Shown here piece by piece: positions 8,773-17,465 of a DNA stretch of 64,000 bases. Position 1 is the first letter of the stretch. Every line of letters starts with the position of its first letter. This DNA comes from Ketobacter sp964016105 (lineage in GTDB: Bacteria; Pseudomonadota; Gammaproteobacteria; Pseudomonadales; Ketobacteraceae). The notes under the pieces are model-generated. The model saw only the letters and a program-made list of their open reading frames with translations. It did not search any database and had not been told where the DNA came from. Made by a program: the position numbers and the translations under genes. Location: positions 183,902-247,901 of the forward strand of contig CAXHEX010000007.1 of NCBI GenBank assembly GCA_964016105.1, in the 5' to 3' direction.

Positions 8773-10026
8773 TTGCTCTCACTAAAACTTAAACTCATCC
8801 AGATTTCTAAATCAAAATTTGGTAAGTACTTCGCAATTGGAGGTGCTAGCAAAGCTATTAGTTTTGTTGTAACAATTATATTAGTTAGCTTAATGCAGCC
8901 CAGTGACTTTGGTCTGATTGCATACATAGTTGCTTTGTCAACGATATTATCATCGTTATATAACTATGGCTTTGGCATAACTGTAGCCAGAGAAACGCAA
9001 CTCATGAAAAGTGATGAGTTCTCAATCTTACTGTCATCGAGTTGGTTGGTTTGCATTTTTTTATTTGTTTTTTCAGCATTTTTGATTCTTGCGTACGAAG
9101 AAGTTCAGATATTTTCTACAAATCTCGATTATATCAGTTTATGGTTTGCCTCCACTCTAGGTTTTTTGCTGGGCCGGTTTGATATACATACTAAGATCTT
9201 AATTGCAAAAGGTTTAACAAGTGATTATTCGATCAGCGAATTAGTAAGAATTACAATAGCCTCGGTAGTGTCAATTGTTTTGGTGCTTTTGTTAGTCGAT
9301 GATGTATTAGCAAGATTGGTCGGCATATTGATCGGTGTGATAGTGGGTGTAGTAATATCTATTTTTTATACCCGTAAAAATTTTGCCATGAAGCTACCTA
9401 CGTTCAATTCAGTTTGGTATGTGCTGATAACGGGCACTAAAGTTATGCCACAGGCGATTGGTAATTGGGTTAAAATGGGCGCAGACAAGATACTGATAGC
9501 AAGTTTAGTTGGTCTTGAACAGCTCGGTATCTATACTTTTGCTTTTAGTATGGCTGCATGTGGGTTGTTGTTTTGTAATGCACTAAATCAGGCCTATTTG
9601 GGTAGGGTTTTTGACTTGTACAAAAATGGGAAGATACAGGAGCTGGCCAAATTAAGATCGCGCTATATACTGCTTTCCATCGTTTTAAATATCACATTAT
9701 TTATAAGTTTGATTTTTTATTTGAGTTATCTATGGCCTGAAGAATACCGGGTAAGTTGGATTACTATAGCTCTTCTCGTTGCCTCTATGCAGATGCATCT
9801 TGTTTATTTGTTGTATTCAAAGTACTTGATATATGCAGCGATGTTAAGCGAATTAAGTTTAGTAAACTTTGTTATGTCTCTAATGTATGTGGCAATGATA
9901 TGGTTCCCTTCTAGCGTCCCAATAGAATACGTTGCTTTTGCTTATTTTTTCTATAATCTCACTATGGCATTTTACGTTGTAGTTAGATCATTTGGGCTTG
10001 AAAAACGTGAGTTTGTTATAGCGTGA
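8773..10026 (+). CDS. Wzx-like oligosaccharide flippase
   Basis: Polytopic inner-membrane protein of the MATE/MOP flippase superfamily, 417 residues with about 12 predicted helices. It is expected to flip undecaprenyl-linked repeat units to the periplasm. The N-terminal stretch (FAIGGASKAISFVVTIILVSLMQPSDFG) and mid-protein KMGADKILIASLVG, which matches the family pattern at helix 7, support the call. The start is TTG 8773; no in-frame ATG occurs before conserved sequence and no strong Shine-Dalgarno is visible, so the start is moderately sure. With the Wzy- and Wzz-like genes it completes a Wzx/Wzy-dependent assembly route. Confidence 0.8.
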   Translation: MLSLKLKLIQISKSKFGKYFAIGGASKAISFVVTIILVSLMQPSDFGLIAYIVALSTILSSLYNYGFGITVARETQLMKSDEFSILLSSSWLVCIFLFVFSAFLILAYEEVQIFSTNLDYISLWFASTLGFLLGRFDIHTKILIAKGLTSDYSISELVRITIASVVSIVLVLLLVDDVLARLVGILIGVIVGVVISIFYTRKNFAMKLPTFNSVWYVLITGTKVMPQAIGNWVKMGADKILIASLVGLEQLGIYTFAFSMAACGLLFCNALNQAYLGRVFDLYKNGKIQELAKLRSRYILLSIVLNITLFISLIFYLSYLWPEEYRVSWITIALLVASMQMHLVYLLYSKYLIYAAMLSELSLVNFVMSLMYVAMIWFPSSVPIEYVAFAYFFYNLTMAFYVVVRSFGLEKREFVIA

Positions 10027-10133
10027 AAATTTCTTGGCAAGAATGCCTCAAGAATATGGTTGAATTAAGGGCTCGATTTAAGACCATAGAAAGTGGAAAT
10101 ACGTCATTGTTTCATTTTAGCGAGTTTGAATAG
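10023..10133 (+). CDS. Possible 36-residue small ORF overlapping the wzx-like stop
   Basis: A GTG at 10023 overlaps the flippase stop codon (GTGA) and opens a frame to TAG 10131, giving a basic-to-acidic 36-residue peptide that starts MKISWQECLKNM. An internal ATG at 10056 would give 25 residues. The overlap suggests translational coupling, but there is no Shine-Dalgarno beyond upstream translation and I recognise no family. It may equally be untranslated spacer. It lies entirely in the 118-base gap before the methyltransferase gene. Confidence 0.2.
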   Translation: MKISWQECLKNMVELRARFKTIESGNTSLFHFSEFE

Positions 10134-10144
10134 GTGTGCTTTGA

Positions 10145-10804
10145 ATGAGTGAAATATTTGGATACGATCTCGATAAATCGTGGGATTATGAGAACGGCTT
10201 TTACCTGACCAGTAACGTAAAACGATTGTCAAAGGCAATAGCACACTATGAATTATACAAATCTATTGTTGATTTACCGGGACATGTTTTAGAGTTTGGC
10301 GTATTTAAGGGAACGTCTTTAATACGTTTTTTAACTTACAGAGATATGCTGGAAAGCTCTAACTCTAGAAAAGTGATTGGCTTTGATGTTTTTGGGAAAT
10401 TCCCAAAATCGAACGATAAGGATGACTCAGATTTTATAAAAAGGTTTGAAAGTCAAGGTGGTGATGGGATACCTGTGGATCAGCTTGAGGTTGCACTTCA
10501 GAATAAGTTATTTAACAACTACGAGCTAGTGAAAGGCAATATCTTTGATACCATTCCTGAGTATATTGCAGAACATCCAGAGCTTAGGATTGCATTGTTA
10601 CATATTGATGTGGATGTATACGAACCAAGTAAATTCATTCTAGATAAACTATTTGATAGGGTTGTTAAGGGTGGTTTGGTTGTATTCGACGATTACGCTA
10701 CAGTTGCGGGGGAAACCAGGGCTGTAGACGAATTTCTCAATGGCCTGGACTATCAGGTCCAAAAGCTTCCTATGTCTCACATACCATGTTTTATCAAAAA
10801 ATAA
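10145..10804 (+). CDS. TylF/MycF-family class I O-methyltransferase
   Basis: SAM-dependent methyltransferase of 219 residues. The SAM-binding glycine loop is in VLEFGVFKGTSL, and the metal-binding acidic pair typical of TylF/MycF/NovP enzymes is in HIDVDVYEPS and VVFDDYATV. Family members O-methylate sugars, so it probably methylates a residue of the surface glycan. The start is ATG 10145; the gap from the flippase gene is 118 bases. Gene placement between the flippase and a glycosyltransferase supports a glycan-tailoring role. The exact acceptor is unknown. Confidence 0.78.
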   Translation: MSEIFGYDLDKSWDYENGFYLTSNVKRLSKAIAHYELYKSIVDLPGHVLEFGVFKGTSLIRFLTYRDMLESSNSRKVIGFDVFGKFPKSNDKDDSDFIKRFESQGGDGIPVDQLEVALQNKLFNNYELVKGNIFDTIPEYIAEHPELRIALLHIDVDVYEPSKFILDKLFDRVVKGGLVVFDDYATVAGETRAVDEFLNGLDYQVQKLPMSHIPCFIKK

Positions 10805-10864
10805 CCCCATTTTTTGGGCTTGAATCTAGTGCTCGATAATTCGATACCCTGATCGTTTTACTTT

Positions 10865-12235
10865 ATGAATAATAAAGAGATACTACAAGTCATTGATGGT
10901 GTTGAAAGAGCGTTAGTTGAAAACACATCTAATTTCTCTTTCCTTGTTGTATGTAGAGCCTTTTTATATATTTCCTTGAGAAATAACTCGACTGATATAA
11001 AAAAAAATACATTTGGGAAAAAGATAGTTAGGTTTTTGTTGCTGCCAATAAGCTTTTTTCGGCTTTTGATTTTTCTTGTCGAAAGATGTGATGTTTTGGT
11101 TGTCGCTCCAGCTCAACATAGAAATCTCAGGGTTGGCAGAGTTAAAGTCAGTAAACATCAAGATTCATTAGCCAGTCATTACTCAAACACGGGTAAAAGA
11201 GTGTCAAAATTAGAGGTTGGTTACGACGAGCTTTCCTTCGCTGATTTTAATAGCGTTAATTTCGACTTTTTATTGGACTTGATGGCTCGTTCAGTGCACC
11301 TCTCAGGTGAAGATATTGAGGAGATTGAAAAAGTATCCAATCTTGTGGCGCATTATTTACAAGAAAAAGGTATTTCCACTGAAAATAATCTTAGAAACAA
11401 CTTATCAATTTGGTTAAAAGTGTATCTTAGAAAGAAAAAGATATACAGTTGGATCGCTAAGCTTAAGAGTGTAAGTAAAGTCGCAGTGGTAGTCTACTAC
11501 CATCCTTCCACGCTTGCTTTAATCTCGGCATTCAGAGAAAAACAGACTGCAGTCGTTGAGTACCAGCATGGTATTCAAAACGACCAACATCCTATGTATA
11601 ACCATTTACAAACACTCAGCGTTGTTTCTCCAGATTCACTTCCCAATAGATATTTGCTATGGGATTTGGTCTCATATAACCGATTACAAAAAGCGCTACC
11701 CAACTCGGATCTGTTTTCAAAAAATATCGTTGGCATGTTATGGTTCGACTACTATAAGAACAAATTATGTCAGTATAAAAAGTTCAATAACGAACTTGTA
11801 AAATTAGATGAAAAAAATGTAGTGCTACTAGCCTTGCAAGGCTTTCCCAGGTACTTCAATTTTGATTTGATTTCAGTTTTAAAAAGGTGCCATTCAAACT
11901 GTGTGATTTTAGTAAGGGAGCATCCTCTTCACCCTCTATCAAACGACGAAAAAGCGCTATATTTTAGTGATGAAGACTATATTGCAAAGATTGACTTTCA
12001 AATGAGTCAAGAGAACCTAGAAGATCTCCTTCCCAAGGTTCAATTGTGTATTTCTGGTTTTTCTACCGTTTGTTATGAAGCATCTCTTGTAGGCGCCAAG
12101 TCTCTGTTTACTCATCCTATCGCAAAAGAAGGGTTAAGTGAGTACATCGATAATAAGAATATTGTTTATGCAGATAATGAATTGGATATAGCAAGGGTGC
12201 TGGAGAAGTTTCATTTTATCGATGTGTTAGCCTAG
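10865..12235 (+). CDS. GT-B-like surface-glycan transferase with YQHG motif
   Basis: The 456-residue protein has no full match to a family I can name. The C-terminal half contains EYQHGIQ with a downstream HP-Y, then LVREHPLHPLS, and later SGFSTVCYEASLVGAK. These resemble elements of capsule-synthesis, polysialyltransferase-like and Kdo-transferase-like GT-B enzymes, where the HP and S/T-E motifs bind the nucleotide of CMP-sugars. The N-terminal third has a hydrophobic stretch (about 57-72) that may associate with the membrane. As the locus makes a CMP-sugar, this is the best candidate transferase for it (inference). ATG 10865 follows a 60-base gap. Confidence 0.55.
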   Translation: MNNKEILQVIDGVERALVENTSNFSFLVVCRAFLYISLRNNSTDIKKNTFGKKIVRFLLLPISFFRLLIFLVERCDVLVVAPAQHRNLRVGRVKVSKHQDSLASHYSNTGKRVSKLEVGYDELSFADFNSVNFDFLLDLMARSVHLSGEDIEEIEKVSNLVAHYLQEKGISTENNLRNNLSIWLKVYLRKKKIYSWIAKLKSVSKVAVVVYYHPSTLALISAFREKQTAVVEYQHGIQNDQHPMYNHLQTLSVVSPDSLPNRYLLWDLVSYNRLQKALPNSDLFSKNIVGMLWFDYYKNKLCQYKKFNNELVKLDEKNVVLLALQGFPRYFNFDLISVLKRCHSNCVILVREHPLHPLSNDEKALYFSDEDYIAKIDFQMSQENLEDLLPKVQLCISGFSTVCYEASLVGAKSLFTHPIAKEGLSEYIDNKNIVYADNELDIARVLEKFHFIDVLA

Positions 12236-12282
12236 TAAATTGATTTCTAGTTCGCACCTATTTTGGAGATTTCTTTTCCTCT

Positions 12283-13497
12283 ATGAGAGTACTTCATTTG
12301 ACATCTGGCTCCCTTGATAGTGGTGCTGGAAAGGGAGCATTGCGTCTTCATTTGGGGTTGAGGGATATCGGAGTTAAATCGTTTATTTCTGCGCCAACTT
12401 CAGATGCAGGTAATGTTGCCGGGCTGATTGAAATAGAATCTACCGCTACCAGAATCAAGAAGGGGCTAAATCACAGATTCAATAATGCTCTATTAGGAAA
12501 AAAGTGGAATGATGAAGTTCTGTATAGCGTTGGGCTAGACCCGTTTAATGTGTTTAAAGATATTGATTTCGATTCTTTTGATGTGATCAATCTTCATTGG
12601 ATAAACTATGGCATTAGTGTCTCCCAAATTAGTCAATTAATTCCAAAAGCTAAGGTATTATGGACTATGAGAGATATGTGGCCTTTTACAAAGGGGTGCC
12701 ACTATAGCTTGGATTGCAATGGTTATGAGCAGAAATGTACGGCCTGTCCTTTAGTAAATAAGCGTTTATCAAATTATATCTCTAACTTGGCATTTGAGAG
12801 GAGAAAATGGCTTTACAGTAAGGTGCATTTTGTGGCGATTAGTGAGTGGCTACGAGGAGAAGCACTAAAAACGGGTCTATTTTCAAATTCTCAAATTTCA
12901 ACAATCTATAATTCGGTTGAAAAAGAAGTTTTTAAAGCTAAGCATCGCAATGTCAATTATAAAAGGAGCCTGGGGCTTGATGCCGAAATGCCTGTCGTGT
13001 TGGTAGGCGCTCAGAATCTATTGGATCCGCACAAAGGTGGACGGTTGTTGTTAAGTGTTATTGACCACTTAAAAAATGAGTGCCAATTTATTTTCTTTGG
13101 AAAAGGTGCTAACGAATTCGTCGGTGATGTTGGTGGGCTCAAATCCGTTAATATTGGTTTTGTTGACGAGCTTGTTTTATCAAAGGCTTTTGCAAATTCA
13201 GATCTGTTTCTGATGTTGTCTTCACAGGAGGCATTTGGTAAAACCATAATTGAATCTATATTTTGTGGCACCCCTGTTGTATGTCTCGATAGTTCCGCTC
13301 CTGGTGAGCTCATTAGTCATTTAGGTAGTGGAGCAGGTTTTGCGTCGTCTAATGTTGATGATATCGTCAGTGCTGTGAGACGCATATCGCTTGGCAAGTA
13401 TCGAGTCCCTGGCTCAGTGATTGAAATGGCTGAAAACCAATTTTCTATTCAAAAAATTGCACAACAATATCTGAATTTATATTCTGAGATGCTATGA
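12283..13497 (+). CDS. GT4-family glycosyltransferase (WcaC-like)
   Basis: Retaining GT-B glycosyltransferase of 404 residues. The N-terminal acceptor domain begins MRVLHLTSGSLDSGAGKGALRL. The region TMRDMWPFTKGCHYS plus a Cys cluster (C-T-A-C-P) is typical of colanic-acid WcaC-like enzymes. The C-terminal donor domain carries SSQEAFGKTIIES, with the E-x7-E nucleotide-sugar motif. It adds a sugar to the growing repeat unit at the cytoplasmic membrane face. Its stop overlaps the start of the polymerase gene by four bases, so the two are translationally coupled. Confidence 0.82.
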   Translation: MRVLHLTSGSLDSGAGKGALRLHLGLRDIGVKSFISAPTSDAGNVAGLIEIESTATRIKKGLNHRFNNALLGKKWNDEVLYSVGLDPFNVFKDIDFDSFDVINLHWINYGISVSQISQLIPKAKVLWTMRDMWPFTKGCHYSLDCNGYEQKCTACPLVNKRLSNYISNLAFERRKWLYSKVHFVAISEWLRGEALKTGLFSNSQISTIYNSVEKEVFKAKHRNVNYKRSLGLDAEMPVVLVGAQNLLDPHKGGRLLLSVIDHLKNECQFIFFGKGANEFVGDVGGLKSVNIGFVDELVLSKAFANSDLFLMLSSQEAFGKTIIESIFCGTPVVCLDSSAPGELISHLGSGAGFASSNVDDIVSAVRRISLGKYRVPGSVIEMAENQFSIQKIAQQYLNLYSEML

Positions 13498-14684
13498 ATC
13501 ATAGTATTTCACCCGTTAACCAATTGAAGGCCATCATATTCGCTGGGTATTTGTCGCTCGGATGGTCTTGGCCCTTATCGGTTCATTCTGGTATCCCGTT
13601 TATCGCAATATTCGGTGGGCTTGTTTCCTTCGCATTTGTGATTGCATTGCTAGAAAATTATAGAACGGATATAAAATTGATTGGCGTGGTGTCTATCATT
13701 CTTGGTGTCATCGCCATAATGTCGGTATTAACTCAAGGTTCGCTATTGTTTAATAGAACTTCAATTCTTCCCTTGTCTCTTCTGGCCTTTGTTTTTTTAG
13801 TAAATAAAAGGAATATTCACTACATTTGTAGTGCATTAACGATATTCACGGTCGTTGCGTTAGTATGCTCTTGGATATCATTTTTTTACACATTACTTGG
13901 TGGAGAGCATTTTGGAGTAATAAAGAATCCAGACGGACGCGGTAATGCTCTATATCTACTTTCTTATTCAAATTCAGTATTTGGTAAAATCATAAGGCCT
14001 TCCTTTGTTTATGATGAGCCTGGCGCTTTTTCGTTTTTTATTTGTTTTGTCGTGATTCTTCGAGAGTTGCTTTCTAGGGATAATAAAACCTCTCTAGTTA
14101 TCATGTTTTTTGGTGTCATTACTTTTAGCCTAACCCATGTTTTGTTGTTCTTTTTGTATTCTTTCTATTTAAATAGAACCTATAGTCTCCTTATGTTGTG
14201 TCTTGTGCTTGTGTTGATTTCATTATTCGTACAATACCTTGGTTTGTTTGATTTTTTTCTGGAAAGGTTTGTTGTTGAAGACGGCAAGTTATCTGGAGAT
14301 AATCGATCTAGAGAAATAGATTATTATTTGAATTCAATCACCCCAAGGATATTTATATTTGGAAACGTAGAGTGCTATAAGGGAGGGGTTGATCTATGTG
14401 CGGATGGACCTATAACCGCCACACCGCTTGCGCCAAATTATAGACAAGGTCTGATAGGAGTATTTTATCAGACTATTATTTTAGTATTACCTTTTTTCTC
14501 TGTTCTACTAAAAAAACGATTTCATCTTATTTGGTTGATGTTTTTTTTGTTATTAATTCAGAGGCCATATTATTCCGGGTTTGGATATTCTTTAATGGTT
14601 ATTACGATGGTCTACTGTTTTTTAGTCACGTTTAAAGAACGCGACCTTGTTTCTTTTAGTGATGTTAAGTTAAGGAGATTTTGA
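13494..14684 (+). CDS. Wzy-like polysaccharide polymerase
   Basis: Very hydrophobic 396-residue protein with roughly ten predicted membrane helices and one larger soluble loop near residues 255-320 (DNRSREIDYYL...ECYKGGVDLCADG). A helix-loop with FVYDEPGAFSFF recalls the E-P motif of O-antigen polymerase/ligase proteins. In a Wzx/Wzy pathway it joins repeat units in the periplasm. Wzy proteins have little sequence conservation, so the call rests on topology, that motif and position between glycosyltransferases. ATG overlaps the previous stop (ATGA). Confidence 0.7.
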   Translation: MNHSISPVNQLKAIIFAGYLSLGWSWPLSVHSGIPFIAIFGGLVSFAFVIALLENYRTDIKLIGVVSIILGVIAIMSVLTQGSLLFNRTSILPLSLLAFVFLVNKRNIHYICSALTIFTVVALVCSWISFFYTLLGGEHFGVIKNPDGRGNALYLLSYSNSVFGKIIRPSFVYDEPGAFSFFICFVVILRELLSRDNKTSLVIMFFGVITFSLTHVLLFFLYSFYLNRTYSLLMLCLVLVLISLFVQYLGLFDFFLERFVVEDGKLSGDNRSREIDYYLNSITPRIFIFGNVECYKGGVDLCADGPITATPLAPNYRQGLIGVFYQTIILVLPFFSVLLKKRFHLIWLMFFLLLIQRPYYSGFGYSLMVITMVYCFLVTFKERDLVSFSDVKLRRF

Positions 14685-14710
14685 CTTAAGATGCTTGTAA
14701 GGAGTAGTGC

Positions 14711-15481
14711 TTGAGAGTTCTCATTTCTATAGTTACGGTCACTTACAACAACTCAGCGGGCCTGAGAAAAACCATTGAGTCGGTAAGACAACAAAGTTAC
14801 CCCTGGTTAGAATTTATAGTAATCGATGGCGGCTCACACGACGACTCGGTTAATGTTATCGCCTCGAATAGTGATGTCATATCCACCTGGAGATCGGAGT
14901 CAGATGAGGGAATATACGATGCAATGAACAAAGGCATTTCGTTGGCTTGTGGTGAATGGATTATATTTATGAATGCAGGTGATACATTTTATAACCCACA
15001 GTCCTTATCTCGTTTGTTTGATTTGAACACTAATGTAGATGCTGATGTCTTGTACGGTGATCATTATGTGGTCGACGCTAAAAGGCGAAATGGCCATAGA
15101 GTTGCGCTCTTACCTGAACACTATCACACGGGCATGATATGTTGTCATCAAAGTATGTTGTTTAATAGAACATGTTTTGATGAGAGGTCATTTTCTTGCG
15201 ATTTTGACGAGTCGGGCGACTATGAATTCCTATTATACTTGTTGAGATCAAAAAAGAGACTGTACAAAATTGATGAGATTGTTTCAGTCTTTACCGGCGG
15301 GGGAGTGTCTGATACGAATAGAGTATCTACAGTCAAAAATGGAATCAAGGCTCTAAGGGCTAATGACATGCTAGGTTTTAGGTCAGCGTTGGGGTTCTCA
15401 TGGCTGTATTTCAGGGCAATTCTGTTCCAGCTGTATTCTAAGTTTGAATCATCTTTTCTCAAGGGTGGAAGCATCAATTAA
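14711..15481 (+). CDS. GT2-family glycosyltransferase
   Basis: Inverting GT-A glycosyltransferase, 256 residues. Motifs: SIVTVTYNNSAGL at the N-terminus, VIDGGSHDDS for nucleotide binding, DEGIYDAMNKG, and NAGDTFY as the DxD-equivalent metal site. The start is TTG 14711, chosen because GGAG at 14701-14704 is spaced 6 bases away and the next residues (RVLISIVTV) match the family start. The 3' end lies six bases from the 3' end of the opposite-strand methyltransferase gene, so transcription converges here. Confidence 0.85.
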   Translation: MRVLISIVTVTYNNSAGLRKTIESVRQQSYPWLEFIVIDGGSHDDSVNVIASNSDVISTWRSESDEGIYDAMNKGISLACGEWIIFMNAGDTFYNPQSLSRLFDLNTNVDADVLYGDHYVVDAKRRNGHRVALLPEHYHTGMICCHQSMLFNRTCFDERSFSCDFDESGDYEFLLYLLRSKKRLYKIDEIVSVFTGGGVSDTNRVSTVKNGIKALRANDMLGFRSALGFSWLYFRAILFQLYSKFESSFLKGGSIN

Positions 15482-15487
15482 GCCAAT

Positions 15488-16189
15488 CTATTTGGTTAAA
15501 ATCAACAACGAATAACCGCCAAATATTCTTGCCGCCAATTTCGTGCTAAAGAGACTTACTAATACTCGCGGGATGTTAGCTATTGCTCTTTTTAATGTGG
15601 GATGTTGTAGAAATAAACCGGTTCCAACTGGCGTATAAGTGGAAGCAATTATGGAATGGCCAGTGTCTTCTAATGTTGCTATTGCTGATTCAGCGCTGAA
15701 ATAATGAATGTGCCCAATTTCTGCTCTACTCTTGACAAACTCACTTCGTAGCACCGATGATAAATGGATATCCAAAGGAATATGATATAGTTTGTAGTTG
15801 GCTTTGTTTTTACACTCTTCTAGAAAGCCTAGGTAGTCCGGTACATGCTCGAATACGTCTATAGCCATCAGCAGATCGTATTCGTTTGGTATTTTTTCTA
15901 CCGGCAGGAGCTTGTATTCTGCTTTTCTTCCCACTTGATTTTCCGCAATGTCTATGGCTTGTGGGGATATATCGTAGCCAAAAAATTTGGTATTTTTGAA
16001 ATCAGGTCTGAGTGCTAGGTTTTCGATTATAGCACCGCTGCCACAACCCACCTCACATATTGAAGAAAGCTCACTTGGTAAGTTTTTGCTTAAAAATGTC
16101 GTGATTTGCTCTGCTTTCCACTGAGAGTCTTCTGAATGCCATGTTTTTGTATTTTCCAGATATTTTCCAGAACTGTAAATGTTTTCCAT
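15488..16189 (-). CDS. Class I SAM-dependent methyltransferase, opposite strand
   Basis: The 233-residue product contains a SAM-binding motif I (ICEVGCGSGAIIE), an acidic strand end (FFGYDIS) and a post-motif AIDVFEHVPDY, as in UbiE/Methyltransf_11 proteins. A hydrophobic segment near the C-terminus (LARIFGGYSLLIL) may touch the membrane. It is the only minus-strand gene in the polysaccharide locus, lying between two glycosyltransferase genes, and converges on the upstream GT2 gene. Substrate unknown; a glycan or lipid-linked intermediate is plausible from context. The reverse orientation suggests a separate acquisition. Confidence 0.78.
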   Translation of the reverse strand: MENIYSSGKYLENTKTWHSEDSQWKAEQITTFLSKNLPSELSSICEVGCGSGAIIENLALRPDFKNTKFFGYDISPQAIDIAENQVGRKAEYKLLPVEKIPNEYDLLMAIDVFEHVPDYLGFLEECKNKANYKLYHIPLDIHLSSVLRSEFVKSRAEIGHIHYFSAESAIATLEDTGHSIIASTYTPVGTGLFLQHPTLKRAIANIPRVLVSLFSTKLAARIFGGYSLLILTK

Positions 16190-16382
16190 TCAAGTGCTCG
16201 TTTCTTTGGTAGAGGTAGGTAAAGGGGTTTAACACAGTTGCATGTGAGAGAATAGCCAAATTCGCGATCTAAAACCACTATTCAATCCCTATTGGATCAT
16301 CTAAATTACTTGCAAGCTGCTTGCTAATAATTTTTAAATCCTTAAAAATGTCGTTGTTATCGTTTAGTAATAGTTATTCCCA
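16190..16382. other. Divergent intergenic region inside the polysaccharide locus
   Basis: This 193-base AT-rich gap separates the minus-strand methyltransferase gene from the rightward GT4 gene, so it should hold two divergent promoters. An 8-base perfect inverted repeat (ATTTTTAA/TTAAAAAT, 16330-16349) sits 34 bases ahead of the GT4 start. I see no convincing -35/-10 pair and no convincing coding sequence; short ORFs here lack recognisable features. Confidence 0.4.
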
Positions 16383-17465
16383 ATGAAGATTCTGGCTGTT
16401 GGTCCCGCCGCTTTTCCCATTACAGGTCAATCCGTAGCTTTTCATGTTGCCGCCAAGGTTGAGGGTGTATCTACCATTCTTATTAATAGCAGTGAGCGCG
16501 AGGGGCTAACAGCGTTACTCTCTTATGCAGAATATTGGATAAGGTTGATTTTAATATTTCTTTTCAGGCGATTTGACATCTGTTATTTCACTTGTTCTAG
16601 AACGTTGTTTGGTTTTTTTGTCCGAGATCTGCCTCTTGTACTATTAATGAGTATCAAAGGCGTAAAAATAGTTAATCACCTGCATGGCGCCGATTTTATT
16701 CGTTTTAGAATGAACCTGAACTTTTGGATGCGATGGTTGTTAGATAGTATTTATGCAAAAGTGGATACTTCAATTGTTTTATTGCCTGCCATGAAAGAAC
16801 AGTTCGCTACTTATCCAAACATGAGAATTGAAGTGATTTCTAATTTTTATGATCAGGATGATTTGTATGTTGAGCTGGTTAGAAAAAAGGTCACCACCGG
16901 ACTAACTCATCGACCACTTAATATTCTGTTTCTATCGTCATTAGTGCCAGAGAAAGGTTTGTTAACCTTGCTTGAAGCTTTTGAATACTGCGTTCAAAGG
17001 AGGCTTGATATTCACCTGGATGTGGCAGGCTCAGGCTCAGAGTCTATTGTTGCTAAGATAAATTGGTATTCGGAAAGAACCCAAGGCCGAGTTCAGTATC
17101 ATGGTGTGGTTGAAGGTATTGCTAAGCAAAATTTGCTATTAAACGCAGATGTGGTGAGTTTGCCAACGTATTATGAAACTGAAGCTCAGCCAATAGTATT
17201 GATTGAAGGTATGGCATTTGGTTGTGCGCTCCATACTTCCCGGCATAATTATATTCCTAACTTTATAAGCTCTAAAAATGGTGTACTTGTTGACCCCTTA
17301 TCTGTAGAAAGCGTATCCCAAGGATTATATGAATTGTGCCGAGATAAGGCTTCTCTCAGATTTATAGGAGCGGAGAATTTGACGTCGTCCCAGTCCAAAT
17401 ACAGCATCAATAATTATAAAGAGTCGTTATTGTCCTGCTTTCGAGGTGTGTTGAGTACTCAATGA
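16383..17465 (+). CDS. GT4-family glycosyltransferase
   Basis: GT-B glycosyltransferase of 360 residues. The donor domain shows ILFLSSLVPEKGLLTLLEA, HLDVAGSGSE and PTYYETEAQPIVLIEGMA, which contains the E-x7-E-like catalytic region. The N-terminus (KILAVGPAAFPITGQSVAF) matches the first Rossmann strand and glycine loop of the family. A hydrophobic stretch around residues 53-62 may aid membrane contact. It begins the second rightward gene run after the reversed methyltransferase, and its stop overlaps the next GT2 start. Confidence 0.82.
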   Translation: MKILAVGPAAFPITGQSVAFHVAAKVEGVSTILINSSEREGLTALLSYAEYWIRLILIFLFRRFDICYFTCSRTLFGFFVRDLPLVLLMSIKGVKIVNHLHGADFIRFRMNLNFWMRWLLDSIYAKVDTSIVLLPAMKEQFATYPNMRIEVISNFYDQDDLYVELVRKKVTTGLTHRPLNILFLSSLVPEKGLLTLLEAFEYCVQRRLDIHLDVAGSGSESIVAKINWYSERTQGRVQYHGVVEGIAKQNLLLNADVVSLPTYYETEAQPIVLIEGMAFGCALHTSRHNYIPNFISSKNGVLVDPLSVESVSQGLYELCRDKASLRFIGAENLTSSQSKYSINNYKESLLSCFRGVLSTQ

